From NCBI RefSeq assembly GCF_014205875.1, contig NZ_JACHEN010000015.1, positions 1-64,000 of the forward strand: a stretch of 64,000 nt of DNA. The letters are read 5' to 3'. The translations under genes were made by a program, and so were the position numbers. This document shows, piece by piece, positions 5,996 to 12,816 of this stretch (positions within the stretch are counted from its first letter, which is position 1; the number at the start of each line of letters is the position of its first letter). Source of the stretch: Anaerosolibacter carboniphilus. Lineage in GTDB: Bacteria; Bacillota; Clostridia; Peptostreptococcales; Thermotaleaceae. The notes below the pieces were generated by a model. That model was not told where the DNA came from. It saw only the letters and a program-made list of their open reading frames with translations, and ran no database searches.

Positions 5996-6625
5996 TTAAT
6001 CTTGAAACACTAGCAACGTTGTTTCATAAAGCGTTTTAAATGATCCATTGACCTTCATTTGAATCTGTACTTTATGATTACCTACTTTTGTAAAGTTAAT
6101 ATTGGTAAACTGGGTAAGATCAATTAACTGAGGAATGTCATCTGTTATTTGAACACTAAATTCTTCACTACTGGAAACTATTTCTTTATCCGGATCTAAA
6201 AGAACCATTCTATAGTGATATTCACCGGGATTAAGATTAGACACGGCTGTATATACATAGAAATCCTTAACATGAACACATGCTTTATTTGAAAAATTAC
6301 CTAAAGTGTATATACCATCTTCATAGTCTGCATTTTTGGCAAATATCATGGTCACTTCAGGTTTAATAATATTTATTGTTTTTGTTTCGCTATTCCACTC
6401 TATGGCACCATTTATAGAATCTGCTATAGCGTTTAAGGGTAGCAGTATTTCATCATTGAAGTTAAGCACAGGGAAATTATTCTGTACAAATTCTCCGTTA
6501 ATAGATACATTTATCTCTGAAAAATTAGTATTGGTTGTATTAGATTCCATTGATACTGCAACTACAGGAGTAGATGTAAAGATGAAGAGTGCAAACAATA
6601 AGATGAGTTTTCTTTGGATTGTCAT
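5996..6625 (-). CDS. Secreted copper amine oxidase N-terminal (stalk) domain protein
   Basis: 209 aa. A Sec signal peptide is clear: basic MTIQRK, hydrophobic LILLFALFIFTSTPVVA, cleavage near residue 23. Residues 35-95 match the stalk-type domain seen at the N terminus of many secreted Clostridial proteins (INVSINGEFV...FNDEILLPLNAIADSINGAIEWNSETKTINI). Residues 105-209 look like an all-beta domain of about 100 aa with no motif I know. No catalytic copper site is present, so the family name does not imply an oxidase. The start follows AGGAGG on the minus strand. It is a single-gene unit with its own terminator. Confidence 0.75.
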   Translation of the reverse strand: MTIQRKLILLFALFIFTSTPVVAVSMESNTTNTNFSEINVSINGEFVQNNFPVLNFNDEILLPLNAIADSINGAIEWNSETKTINIIKPEVTMIFAKNADYEDGIYTLGNFSNKACVHVKDFYVYTAVSNLNPGEYHYRMVLLDPDKEIVSSSEEFSVQITDDIPQLIDLTQFTNINFTKVGNHKVQIQMKVNGSFKTLYETTLLVFQD

Positions 6626-6918
6626 TAGTAATCCTCCTAGCCATAGAATAATTTTTAAAAAATAATACTAAATATATGTTTCATTGAAAGAATGTTTTTT
6701 TATCTAAACACACTCCTCTCAATATAGCTTCAAGTTGTTATATTATAGCATGTCATGTAAAATTATGTAAGCGTTTGAAGTGCCATATTGCTAAAATAGG
6801 ACATTGGAACCATACTGAAATATACTATGTTTATGTAATTAAAAAAGATATTAGAGTAATTTGAGATTTTGTAAGAGTTAGTATTGCATTATTTATAAAC
6901 AAAGGGAGGCATATACAA

Positions 6919-6975
6919 TTGAGAGAAGTAAAGTACGGAAAATTCGGTAGGCCCCTTTATGAATTAGAAGGATAG
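6919..6975 (+). pseudogene. Short start-only relic ORF
   Basis: TTG start eight to ten bases after GGGAGG (6904-6909), then 18 codons ending at TAG (REVKYGKFGRPLYELEG). The strong ribosome-binding site with so short a frame suggests the 5' end of a broken gene, or a very small peptide. It overlaps the end of the minus-strand ORF at 6957-7112. Confidence 0.25.
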
Positions 6976-7112
6976 TTTGGATCATAACTAGGTTTTATTG
7001 CTAGTACAACAGATGCAAATTTGAGCGCAGCAAAAGCCTTCTGAGGGTCTAGTTTAGAGATAATCTTGTAAATAATAAAGCTGAATGAGAGAAGATAGAC
7101 AATAAGCAGCAC
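6957..7112 (-). CDS. Possible 51-aa membrane protein
   Basis: GTG start ten bases after AAGGAGGT (7130-7123, minus strand). The 51-aa product opens with a hydrophobic segment (LLIVYLLSFSFIIYKII), continues with a Lys-containing helix (DPQKAFAALKFASVVLAIK) and ends with a Pro/Asn/Ser tail. This is the layout of a small single-pass membrane or holin-like peptide. No family recognised. It follows the terminator of the gene at 7213-7482. Confidence 0.4.
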   Translation of the reverse strand: MLLIVYLLSFSFIIYKIISKLDPQKAFAALKFASVVLAIKPSYDPNYPSNS

Positions 7113-7146
7113 ACTGGCAGCTACCTCCTTGATAAGTAAAAAGAAA

Positions 7147-7189
7147 AGAATTAAAAAGCGGGCAGATCGTATGGAAGTATCTACCCGCA
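7147..7189 (-). terminator. Terminator of the 89-aa gene
   Basis: GCGGGTAGAT / ATCTGCCCGC stem on the minus strand followed by a T-rich run, about 24 bases after the stop at 7213. Confidence 0.75.
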
Positions 7190-7212
7190 GGACTATATAT
7201 TAGTTTATTGAA

Positions 7213-7482
7213 TTACGCAGTGATTGGTCCAAATGCTGCGATATCCCGTGCATCAATGGACATTAGCGTTCCTACTGGGATTGATCCAAAACTTTCAGTC
7301 AATATAATTCTAATGAATGGTATTGGTTCTTGAGATTCGCAAGATACTACTCTCCCAATTAAAGTGTTAGGGCTACCACCTTCAAGCACAAATGCTCCTA
7401 TGGCACCAACAATTACACCACCTTGAGTTAAGATTTGACATGTGTCAGGCAAAACCTGCTCAATAGAAATTTCATTTGACAT
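7213..7482 (-). CDS. Conserved hypothetical protein, 89 aa
   Basis: 89 aa beginning MSNEISIEQVLPDTCQIL. The start is set by GGAGGA seven bases upstream of this ATG; an earlier in-frame start at 7554 has no ribosome-binding site. The protein is small and probably all-beta, with Gly-rich turns (GGVIVGAIGAFVLEGG), a central Cys (VVSCES) and a C-terminal IDARDIAAFGPITA. It has no signal peptide or membrane segment. I do not recognise the family. It is a monocistronic unit with a good terminator. Confidence 0.65.
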   Translation of the reverse strand: MSNEISIEQVLPDTCQILTQGGVIVGAIGAFVLEGGSPNTLIGRVVSCESQEPIPFIRIILTESFGSIPVGTLMSIDARDIAAFGPITA

Positions 7483-7623
7483 AGATTTTCCTCCAATCAT
7501 AATATTTTGAGGCAATGCATAATGCAAACAACTAAGCATAGTGCCCTGTCCCAATTCATGGTATGCATATCACTGATTAGGTGTCACAAAATATTTAAAA
7601 TGGGTTTTCATAGAAAGATATGA

Positions 7624-7652
7624 TAAAAGATCAGCTTGATGGCTGATCTTTT
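7624..7652 (-). terminator. Terminator of the CPBP protease gene
   Basis: AAAGATCAGC / GCTGATCTTT stem with a 6-base loop, directly at the 3' end of the gene at 7651-8463. Confidence 0.6.
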
Positions 7653-8463
7653 ACGTTGGTTCCTCTTGAGAGGCGAAATTTGCTTCACTAATTGTTTTAT
7701 AACTAATGAAATATTTTAGTGATAAAATAAGCAGAAAACTGCCTATTATTAAAGCCACTAGATTAAAATTGCCATCAAAATAAAGAAGTTCACTTACAGC
7801 AATGAAATTATTGAAAATATGCATTACAATGCTTGGAATCAAAGAGTCAGTCTTTAGATAAATAAATCCAAAAATTAAGCCTATTATAAATGCATTGAGA
7901 CCTTGGTGAATGTTTAAATGTATTAAACCGAATATTATTGAGGAAGTGACTACCGCCACCCAAGGCTTATTTCTCAGTAATAAACCTTTCATAATAATGC
8001 CTCGATAAAGAATTTCTTCATATATAGGACCTGTAATAACCACCAATAGAATTAGTACAATTGGACTTACGGATAATTCTTCAAAATAATCTATAAGATA
8101 CTCATCTGGAGGGATATCTTTCAGAAGCTGCATAAGTGTATTATCAATGAACAAATTATAACCTACCATGAGCAATAGGATATACAAGCAAGTTTTTAAA
8201 GAGGGTTTACCTCCTAAAGTAATGCCTTGAGAAAATCTTTTTTTAGCGTATCGATTTAGATAAAGAAGAACTATTAAAAAAACAAATAATTCTTCAGCAA
8301 GTTGTAAAAAAGTCATTGAATTAGGATTTGAGTTGAAGAAGGGAAAGAATGCTGCTATTTCAAAAGGGATATACAATCCAGATTGAATCGCTAAGACTAA
8401 AAGTGCGAATAAAAAAGAACCTATAACGGTAAAGCCAGGTATTTTTCCTTTTGATTCTTCCAT
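7651..8463 (-). CDS. CPBP family intramembrane metalloprotease
   Basis: 270 aa with about seven hydrophobic segments. The family's catalytic motifs are all present: EExxxR as EEILYR (E149, E150, R154), FGLIH with H182, and HIFNN with H215. These place it in the CPBP (CAAX protease and bacteriocin-processing, Abi) family of membrane glutamate/metallo-proteases. Some members give immunity to bacteriocins; others process peptides or prenylated proteins. No bacteriocin gene is apparent nearby apart from tiny ORFs. The ATG at 8463 is chosen because AGGAGG lies six bases upstream; a longer frame to 8547 lacks a site. Confidence 0.85.
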   Translation of the reverse strand: MEESKGKIPGFTVIGSFLFALLVLAIQSGLYIPFEIAAFFPFFNSNPNSMTFLQLAEELFVFLIVLLYLNRYAKKRFSQGITLGGKPSLKTCLYILLLMVGYNLFIDNTLMQLLKDIPPDEYLIDYFEELSVSPIVLILLVVITGPIYEEILYRGIIMKGLLLRNKPWVAVVTSSIIFGLIHLNIHQGLNAFIIGLIFGFIYLKTDSLIPSIVMHIFNNFIAVSELLYFDGNFNLVALIIGSFLLILSLKYFISYKTISEANFASQEEPT

Positions 8464-8639
8464 GATGGGCCTCCTAACACTTGATGAAGTAATTATAAAG
8501 ATAAAATTTAGAAAAAGCAAATGCAATATATAGAAGAAGTACCACAACTATCTGCTATGAATGAATTAACTAAGGTATAATTGAAACTGAAATGTCGTCG
8601 GATACAAAGACTACTCTGGATAATTTGAAGTGTAGCAAA

Positions 8640-8924
8640 ATGAATAAAAAGTTTTTTAAAAGCATCTATATGATATTACTGCTAATAATATCTGCGCTTA
8701 TATTTTCTACTGGTTGTTCTGCGGAGCCAGCGCCCTTATAAGATAATGTAGAACCAGGGAATATCCCTGTCGAACAAACTTCAGATGTAAATCAGTCCAG
8801 CGGATCGACACAAGTGGGGAGCTTAGAAGGTTCCTTTATCGATGTTGGCTAAGCTGATTTATTGGAAATAAGTCACCATGGAAGTCATAATCTTTTAACA
8901 GATAGAATAATAGGAATAAAATGA
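8640..8924 (+). pseudogene. Decayed MBL-fold (ComEC-like) lipoprotein gene
   Basis: One frame runs from ATG 8640 to TGA 8922 but is broken by stops at 8739 and 8850. It starts with a lipoprotein signal peptide and lipobox (IFSTGC, then SAEPAPL), followed by a Ser/Gln-rich linker. It then joins FIDVG-stop-AD directly to LLEISHHGSHN. In ComEC-like metallo-beta-lactamase proteins, FIDVGQAD opens the domain and the HHGS motif lies far downstream, so an in-frame internal deletion has removed most of the catalytic domain. The remaining frame is otherwise intact, suggesting recent decay. Confidence 0.7.
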
Positions 8925-9003
8925 CGTATCAGGAGAATGTCTTTCTATTCCTATTGAGAGAATTATATTTACTATTTTAGATAATAAGTGCTAGAGGTAT
9001 ATC

Positions 9004-9124
9004 CTAGGTCATAAACAATCCTATAATCATATGGGAGAATAGGAAAATTTGGTTCTGGAAAATAAAAGAGATGGCAAATGCTGCCGAGAGACCAAAAAGA
9101 ATAATGATAGTAAATTTTTTTCAA
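9004..9124 (-). pseudogene. Frameshifted membrane-protein relic
   Basis: A TTG start after GAGAGGGGG is followed by seven A. Removing one A joins MKK to FTIIILFGLSAAFAISF and a further hydrophobic stretch, ending at TAG (9006-9004). As written, the frame shifts in the A run. It reads like the start of a membrane or exported protein whose remainder is gone. Family unknown. Confidence 0.35.
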
Positions 9125-9293
9125 AAGTTCACCCCCTCTCCAGCGGTATAACTTATGCAATGGAGAAAAAAGTGTGACAAGCTGTAAAGTAATGAAGCAA
9201 TAGTTTTGAGTATCGTTAAATATAAGTTTAGACAAAGTAAAAAATAGAGCCCTATCACAAGGATAGAAGCTCATAGGTTAAAGGAGGATTTCA

Positions 9294-9507
9294 TTGTTTC
9301 TATTCATAAATATATCCGACTTGAGAATGTCCAAATCAAAAGATTATTGTTTAAGATAAAGTTTCTGAGGATACGAACATACTATATAAATTAACAGCTC
9401 CTGCTCTGAACTGGCAGGGTGGAAAACTAAGTTGGAATGTTTATGACAAAAGCAAAGTAAGAATTCTTTGTGAATTAGAAGGGAAAGAGAAGATAGAATT
9501 AAAGTAG
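9294..9507 (+). pseudogene. Relic of an unknown gene family, copy 1
   Basis: AAGGAGG (9281-9287) precedes a TTG start whose frame closes after 21 codons. The neighbouring frame (9355-9507) encodes DKVSEDTNILYKLTAPALNW and ends RILCELEGKEKIELK. The two pieces need a frameshift to join. The nucleotide sequence and the VSE-x3-IL-x-K-x-T-x3-LN pattern recur at 12392-12574, so both are copies of one family. I do not know the function. Confidence 0.45.
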
Positions 9508-9510
9508 TTG

Positions 9511-9669
9511 TTATGATTGAAGATTACTAGTTGACATACCTGCAATAGTTGGCCCAATACTTCTTACGTGAGTTATAGCACATATATCTGGGCTTGATTC
9601 AAGAATAGTACTTCTAAGAATTTGAGCGAATCTTGTACATAAACTTCCTCGGTTAGGCTTTGTAAGCAT
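9511..9669 (-). CDS. Hypothetical 52-aa ORF
   Basis: ATG (9669-9667) to TAA (9513-9511). The product contains RFAQILRSTILESSPDICAI and HVRSIGPTIAGM. An in-frame stop lies two codons upstream, so the frame is bounded. No clear ribosome-binding site is seen, which keeps confidence low. Not recognised; it may be a fragment. Confidence 0.3.
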   Translation of the reverse strand: MLTKPNRGSLCTRFAQILRSTILESSPDICAITHVRSIGPTIAGMSTSNLQS

Positions 9670-9736
9670 GTCCTATACAGTGAACATGATAATCCTGTAA
9701 GGTTTTTATAAGGTATATTCAAAATGCAACATCGAA

Positions 9737-9763
9737 TAAAAAGCCAGAAGAAATATCCTCTGG
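9737..9763 (-). terminator. Terminator of the LysM gene
   Basis: CCAGAGG / CTTCTGG stem (one G-U) with a 6-base loop, followed by a T run on the minus strand, about 10 bases after the stop. Confidence 0.65.
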
Positions 9764-9772
9764 TAGCGGGAA

Positions 9773-10663
9773 TTAGATAAATGTAATTTCGTTGAATCCT
9801 AGCCTTGGCATAAAGCCTACCTGACCAGTGTTAACTACCATAACTTGATCATATATTTGTATGCCTCCACGAGGACCTTCTTCACTGGTGGGACTAGGGA
9901 TATTCCAACGTAATACGATTATTCTGATTCCTTGGGAAATTGTAGTACTTGGTGAAGCTAAATCAGGTTGAGTTAGTAAACGATTTGGATTGGTCATAAC
10001 ATGGAGTCTATTACCTTGTACTTCTACCAAGTTGATACGTCTAAGCGCTAAGGCAGCTATTTCAGCAACAGCACTACTTGGATCATTTCTTGCGACATAT
10101 CTAAGTTCTTCTTTAGCCCTCAATCCATATGCAAGTCTACCCAGACTGATTGCGGCATAGAAACGGACTGTTTCACATGGATGACTTAATAGGTCAATTG
10201 GGTATGGAACATACTTTTGACCTAGCGCTTGCCACTGAAATGAGCCTAAGTAGAAGATACCGTATTCTTCTAATGGGGTAATTAGATCGCAGTTTATATC
10301 TCCAATCCGTTTCCAACTTTGATAGAATTCTTCTGGGTCAGCGATATCTTGAACAATTAATAATTCATCACCAGAATAAATAAGATTGGTATCATGGATT
10401 TGATTGGCTGCAACGAGTGTTTGTAATGATACATTGAATTGTCTTGAAAGACAGTTCAATGTATCTCCTGGAAGTAAAATGTAATATGGAAGACCGCCCG
10501 CTTTGGGCAAGTTAGTATTAGGGTCTGGAATTATCAGAGGCTGGCCAACGAAAATGAAATCCGGATTACAGACAACATTTGCTTGGAGAATCGTATTGCT
10601 TGTAGTGTTGAATTTTTTTGCAATGCTACTTAAGCTATCGCCTCGCTGAACATGGTAGAGCAT
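9773..10663 (-). CDS. LysM and HEAT-like repeat protein
   Basis: 296 aa. Two LysM domains bind glycan chains: residues 2-47 (YHVQRGDSLSSIAKKFNTT...QPLIIP) and about 60-104 (YYILLPGDTLNCLSRQFNVS...DELLIV). Residues 150-215 form helical HEAT-like repeats (HPCETVRFYAAISLGRLAY, SSAVAEIAALALRRI). The last 70 residues are beta-rich and unrecognised. No signal peptide is present, as in LysM proteins assembled onto spores from the mother cell; a spore-surface role is an inference. ATG 10663 is preferred because AAGGGG lies nine bases upstream; a GTG at 10672 is too close to that site. It stands alone with a terminator. Confidence 0.8.
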   Translation of the reverse strand: MLYHVQRGDSLSSIAKKFNTTSNTILQANVVCNPDFIFVGQPLIIPDPNTNLPKAGGLPYYILLPGDTLNCLSRQFNVSLQTLVAANQIHDTNLIYSGDELLIVQDIADPEEFYQSWKRIGDINCDLITPLEEYGIFYLGSFQWQALGQKYVPYPIDLLSHPCETVRFYAAISLGRLAYGLRAKEELRYVARNDPSSAVAEIAALALRRINLVEVQGNRLHVMTNPNRLLTQPDLASPSTTISQGIRIIVLRWNIPSPTSEEGPRGGIQIYDQVMVVNTGQVGFMPRLGFNEITFI

Positions 10664-10741
10664 AAGAATCACCCCTTCTTATTAGAATATTAAATATTTA
10701 CCTTTGGGGTGCAGATAATTGCGTTTTGATTCATTTAAAAA

Positions 10742-10765
10742 GAGAGGGTTAATTACAACACTCTC
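10742..10765 (-). terminator. Terminator of the 73-aa gene
   Basis: GAGAGTGTT / AACCCTCTC (one mismatch) with a short loop and a T run on the minus strand. Confidence 0.7.
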
Positions 10766-10778
10766 CAGATAATGTAGT

Positions 10779-11000
10779 TTATTTAATTAGTTTTTTAGCT
10801 TTTTGTGTATCATTAGGCTTGAGAGTCGGAGGGATTTTATCACGACCTAATTGTTTTCCTACAATGTAGCGAGCACACTTAGTTTCATTACCATTACAGT
10901 AATGATTTTCAATCAGCTTGACAAAGTGCTCAGGGAAATTTTTAAAACTATCTTTATGGGCATCACAGGTTTTCTTGAATCTACATCCAGACATTGACAT
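10779..11000 (-). CDS. Small conserved Cys/His protein, 73 aa
   Basis: 73 aa with Cys/His pairs that could bind metal: GCRFKKTCDAHKD near the N terminus and HYCNGNETKCARY in the middle. The C terminus is Lys-rich (DTQKAKKLIK). The start follows AGGAGT seven bases upstream. No membrane segment. Short proteins of this pattern occur in Clostridia, but I know of no function. Its neighbours, LysM and YkuD proteins on the same strand, have their own spacing, so it is probably independent. Confidence 0.6.
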   Translation of the reverse strand: MSMSGCRFKKTCDAHKDSFKNFPEHFVKLIENHYCNGNETKCARYIVGKQLGRDKIPPTLKPNDTQKAKKLIK

Positions 11001-11107
11001 TGTACCAACTCCTAAATGTTAAGATTATGATAGTACAATATATTCCGTAAGCAGAACTGTTTATGATACAAAGTAGAATCTTGATGACGTTGATAAAAGG
11101 AAAATAT

Positions 11108-11464
11108 TTACACAATCTTCACAGTGGTTCCGATTGGGACTAGATTATAAAGTTCAATAACATCCTTATTATGCATTCTTATACAACCATTAGATATGAA
11201 TTTTCCGATAGAAGAAGGATTATTTGTGCCATGAATTCCAATATGAGGTTTGCTTAATCCCATCCACCTCACACCAAAAGGACCACCTGGGTTTATAGAT
11301 TTGTTTACAATTTTAAATGTGCCTTTAGGCGTAGGAGTAGCTGATTTTCCAACAGCAACAGGATAAGACTTAAACCATTGTCCGTTACGGTATAAGGTGA
11401 GTGTACGAGCCGTTGTATGAATAGCAATGCTGTAAGTTGATGTACTACGCCAATAATAATACAC
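11108..11464 (-). CDS. L,D-transpeptidase (YkuD fold)
   Basis: 118 aa, one YkuD catalytic domain. The active site is HGTNN (H78) and SNGCIRM (nucleophile C94, R96), the standard H-x(n)-S-x-GC-x-R arrangement. Such enzymes form 3-3 cross-links in peptidoglycan and are the target of carbapenems. There is no signal peptide and no LysM or other accessory domain, so it resembles the minimal YkuD-type proteins linked to spores rather than exported vegetative enzymes. The GTG start is set by GGGAGGG seven bases upstream. Its position beside a signal-less LysM gene on the same strand fits a shared spore role, but this is an inference. Confidence 0.85.
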   Translation of the reverse strand: MYYYWRSTSTYSIAIHTTARTLTLYRNGQWFKSYPVAVGKSATPTPKGTFKIVNKSINPGGPFGVRWMGLSKPHIGIHGTNNPSSIGKFISNGCIRMHNKDVIELYNLVPIGTTVKIV

Positions 11465-11639
11465 TTTGATCCCTCCCTGATTTAGCGTAAAGATAATACA
11501 TATTATGCAGAGCGGCTACAAATATGAGGAAAATAAAAAATTAAATCAGAAGAGATATTAATGTTACGAAATAATAAGTATACAAATAACATCGCACATA
11601 ATTCCAAAAATGTTTGTAAAACTATGGCCTAATGAATCG

Positions 11640-11666
11640 AACTACCCGAGGGGGATCGGGTAGTTT
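11640..11666 (+). terminator. Hairpin with terminator-like stem
   Basis: AACTACCCG / CGGGTAGTT stem (9 bp), 8-base loop. The T run after it is very short, so termination is uncertain. Confidence 0.4.
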
Positions 11667-11792
11667 GTGAGGAGTATTATAATGAATCTATGAGTCAATC
11701 AAGAACTCTTTTTCTAATCTATAGTATTCAAATCTGAGGGACAAGGTTACAAAATTATAGTTTAGTGAAGGGGAGGGAGTCAACAATATCTA

Positions 11793-11824
11793 CAAATAAA
11801 AATCCAAGTAATATCAACTTGGAT
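11793..11824 (-). terminator. Terminator of a lost minus-strand gene
   Basis: ATCCAAGT / ACTTGGAT stem with a 7-base loop followed by TTTTTATTT on the minus strand. It lies 12 bases after the relic stop at 11837. Confidence 0.6.
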
Positions 11825-11836
11825 AAAGAGGCTGTC

Positions 11837-11902
11837 TTATTTTGTTTTTAGGACTAATAAATTTCTAAGTTCACGATATTCATCAGGTTCGAGCTCTAAA
11901 CT
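11837..11902 (-). pseudogene. C-terminal relic of a gene
   Basis: A 21-codon frame with no start (SLELEPDEYRELRNLLVL, then KTK and TAA) directly before a good terminator. The composition is protein-like and the position is that of a gene end, so the upstream part has probably been lost. Confidence 0.4.
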
Positions 11903-12096
11903 TTATATAAAACAATACCATGTTTCATTTTTACCTGATTTTTGAAAGGAAATCAATATTATATTTTATATAAATAACCATAACAGTAACATAATCATTT
12001 CCCTTTCACTCCACCCATTTAGCTAATAAAGGTTATCATTGGTTTTTATTGCTAATCTCAAGTACTTTGAAAAATATCTTCAGTACTTCGACGATT

Positions 12097-12198
12097 TTAT
12101 CTTAAGTAAATGGATAGTAGAGCATCTATGATATTAAGCACACTGGCTATAATTATCAAACTTTGCGTATCAAACTCAAGACAAATGTTCAATTTCAT
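12097..12198 (-). CDS. Possible 33-aa hydrophobic peptide
   Basis: ATG at 12198 with a weak AGGGCGG site upstream, ending at TAA 12099-12097. The peptide starts KLNICLEFDTQ and is then hydrophobic (SLIIIASVLNIIDALLSIYL). It could be a tiny membrane peptide or another fragment. No family recognised. Confidence 0.3.
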   Translation of the reverse strand: MKLNICLEFDTQSLIIIASVLNIIDALLSIYLR

Positions 12199-12391
12199 AT
12201 CCATTCACCGCCCTTATTAGCTTTTTAAACTATTATTGACAGCCAACTGGGTGGAGTTTAGGGGTTGACTTGATTATTAACAAAACTAATTATGTTTATA
12301 CATCGAATTAGCATTAAATATAAGTTTAGAAACTGAAAAAACATAAAGAATTTCCAAACAGCAATGGAAATCCTTTATAGGAGGGGTGTTC

Positions 12392-12574
12392 TTGTTTAAA
12401 AGCTACCAGCAATTTTATTCTATATAAAGAAAAATCAAAATTCATGTGATGATTAGAGTTTCCGAGGAACCTAGTATACTGCATAAATCTACGACTTCTG
12501 TCCTAAACACGGCAGTTTGGGATACGAAATGGGAATTTTCGTTAGATCTATTGAAAATTTACAATATGAAATGA
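12392..12574 (+). pseudogene. Relic of an unknown gene family, copy 2
   Basis: A TTG start follows AGGAGGGG (12379-12386). The frame has a stop at 12425-12427 and then continues through IRVSEEPSILHKSTTSVLN to TGA 12572. It matches copy 1 (9294-9507) in its ribosome-binding region, in the VSE-x3-IL-x-K-x-T-x3-LN core and at the nucleotide level. The match ends near codon KWEFS, where a deletion seems to have joined it to the next ORF. Confidence 0.45.
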
Positions 12575-12768
12575 CAGTTGAAGAGTTTAAAGAAAATCTT
12601 CCATCGATGATTAAGCGTGAGAAATTAACTGCTTCACAACATAAAATCAATTATGATGCTATGTATTTTGAGTCATCCAATTATGCACTTTTATTTTACA
12701 ATAAAGGAGACAATGAAGAATTTATCGAAAATTTAGAAAAAAAGAAGGATAATGGAAAAAGGGATTGA
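12529..12768 (+). CDS. Hypothetical 79-aa protein
   Basis: ATG at 12529 to TGA 12766-12768. The product is charged and probably helical (VEEFKENLPSMIKREKLTAS, EEFIENLEKKKDNGKRD) and its codon use looks coding. There is no good ribosome-binding site, and the 5' end overlaps relic copy 2 in another frame, so this may be the 3' part of a gene cut by a deletion. A TTG at 12517 would add four residues. It ends about 50 bases before yifB. Not recognised. Confidence 0.4.
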   Translation: MGIFVRSIENLQYEMTVEEFKENLPSMIKREKLTASQHKINYDAMYFESSNYALLFYNKGDNEEFIENLEKKKDNGKRD

Positions 12769-12816
12769 ACTATAGAATATGAAAAGATTTCCAATTGTAT
12801 TGAGGTGGAAGAAAAA

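Larger units (their letters stand above)
11465..12391. other. Gene-poor region with relics and terminators
   Basis: About 930 bases without a confident gene. It holds a hairpin at 11640-11666, a minus-strand terminator at 11793-11824 with the end of a lost gene just before it, and a 33-codon minus-strand ORF at 12097-12198. The rest is AT-rich with no RNA gene that I can see. Confidence 0.5.

Noticed and set aside
6336-6665. Plus-strand 109-codon ORF
   Set aside because: It is the antisense shadow of the secreted stalk-domain gene, which has a signal peptide, a ribosome-binding site and a terminator.
8972-9274. Minus-strand 100-codon ORF
   Set aside because: It has no ribosome-binding site at its start. 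The internal AGAGGGGG-led frame with a shifted poly-A reads better as a membrane-protein relic.
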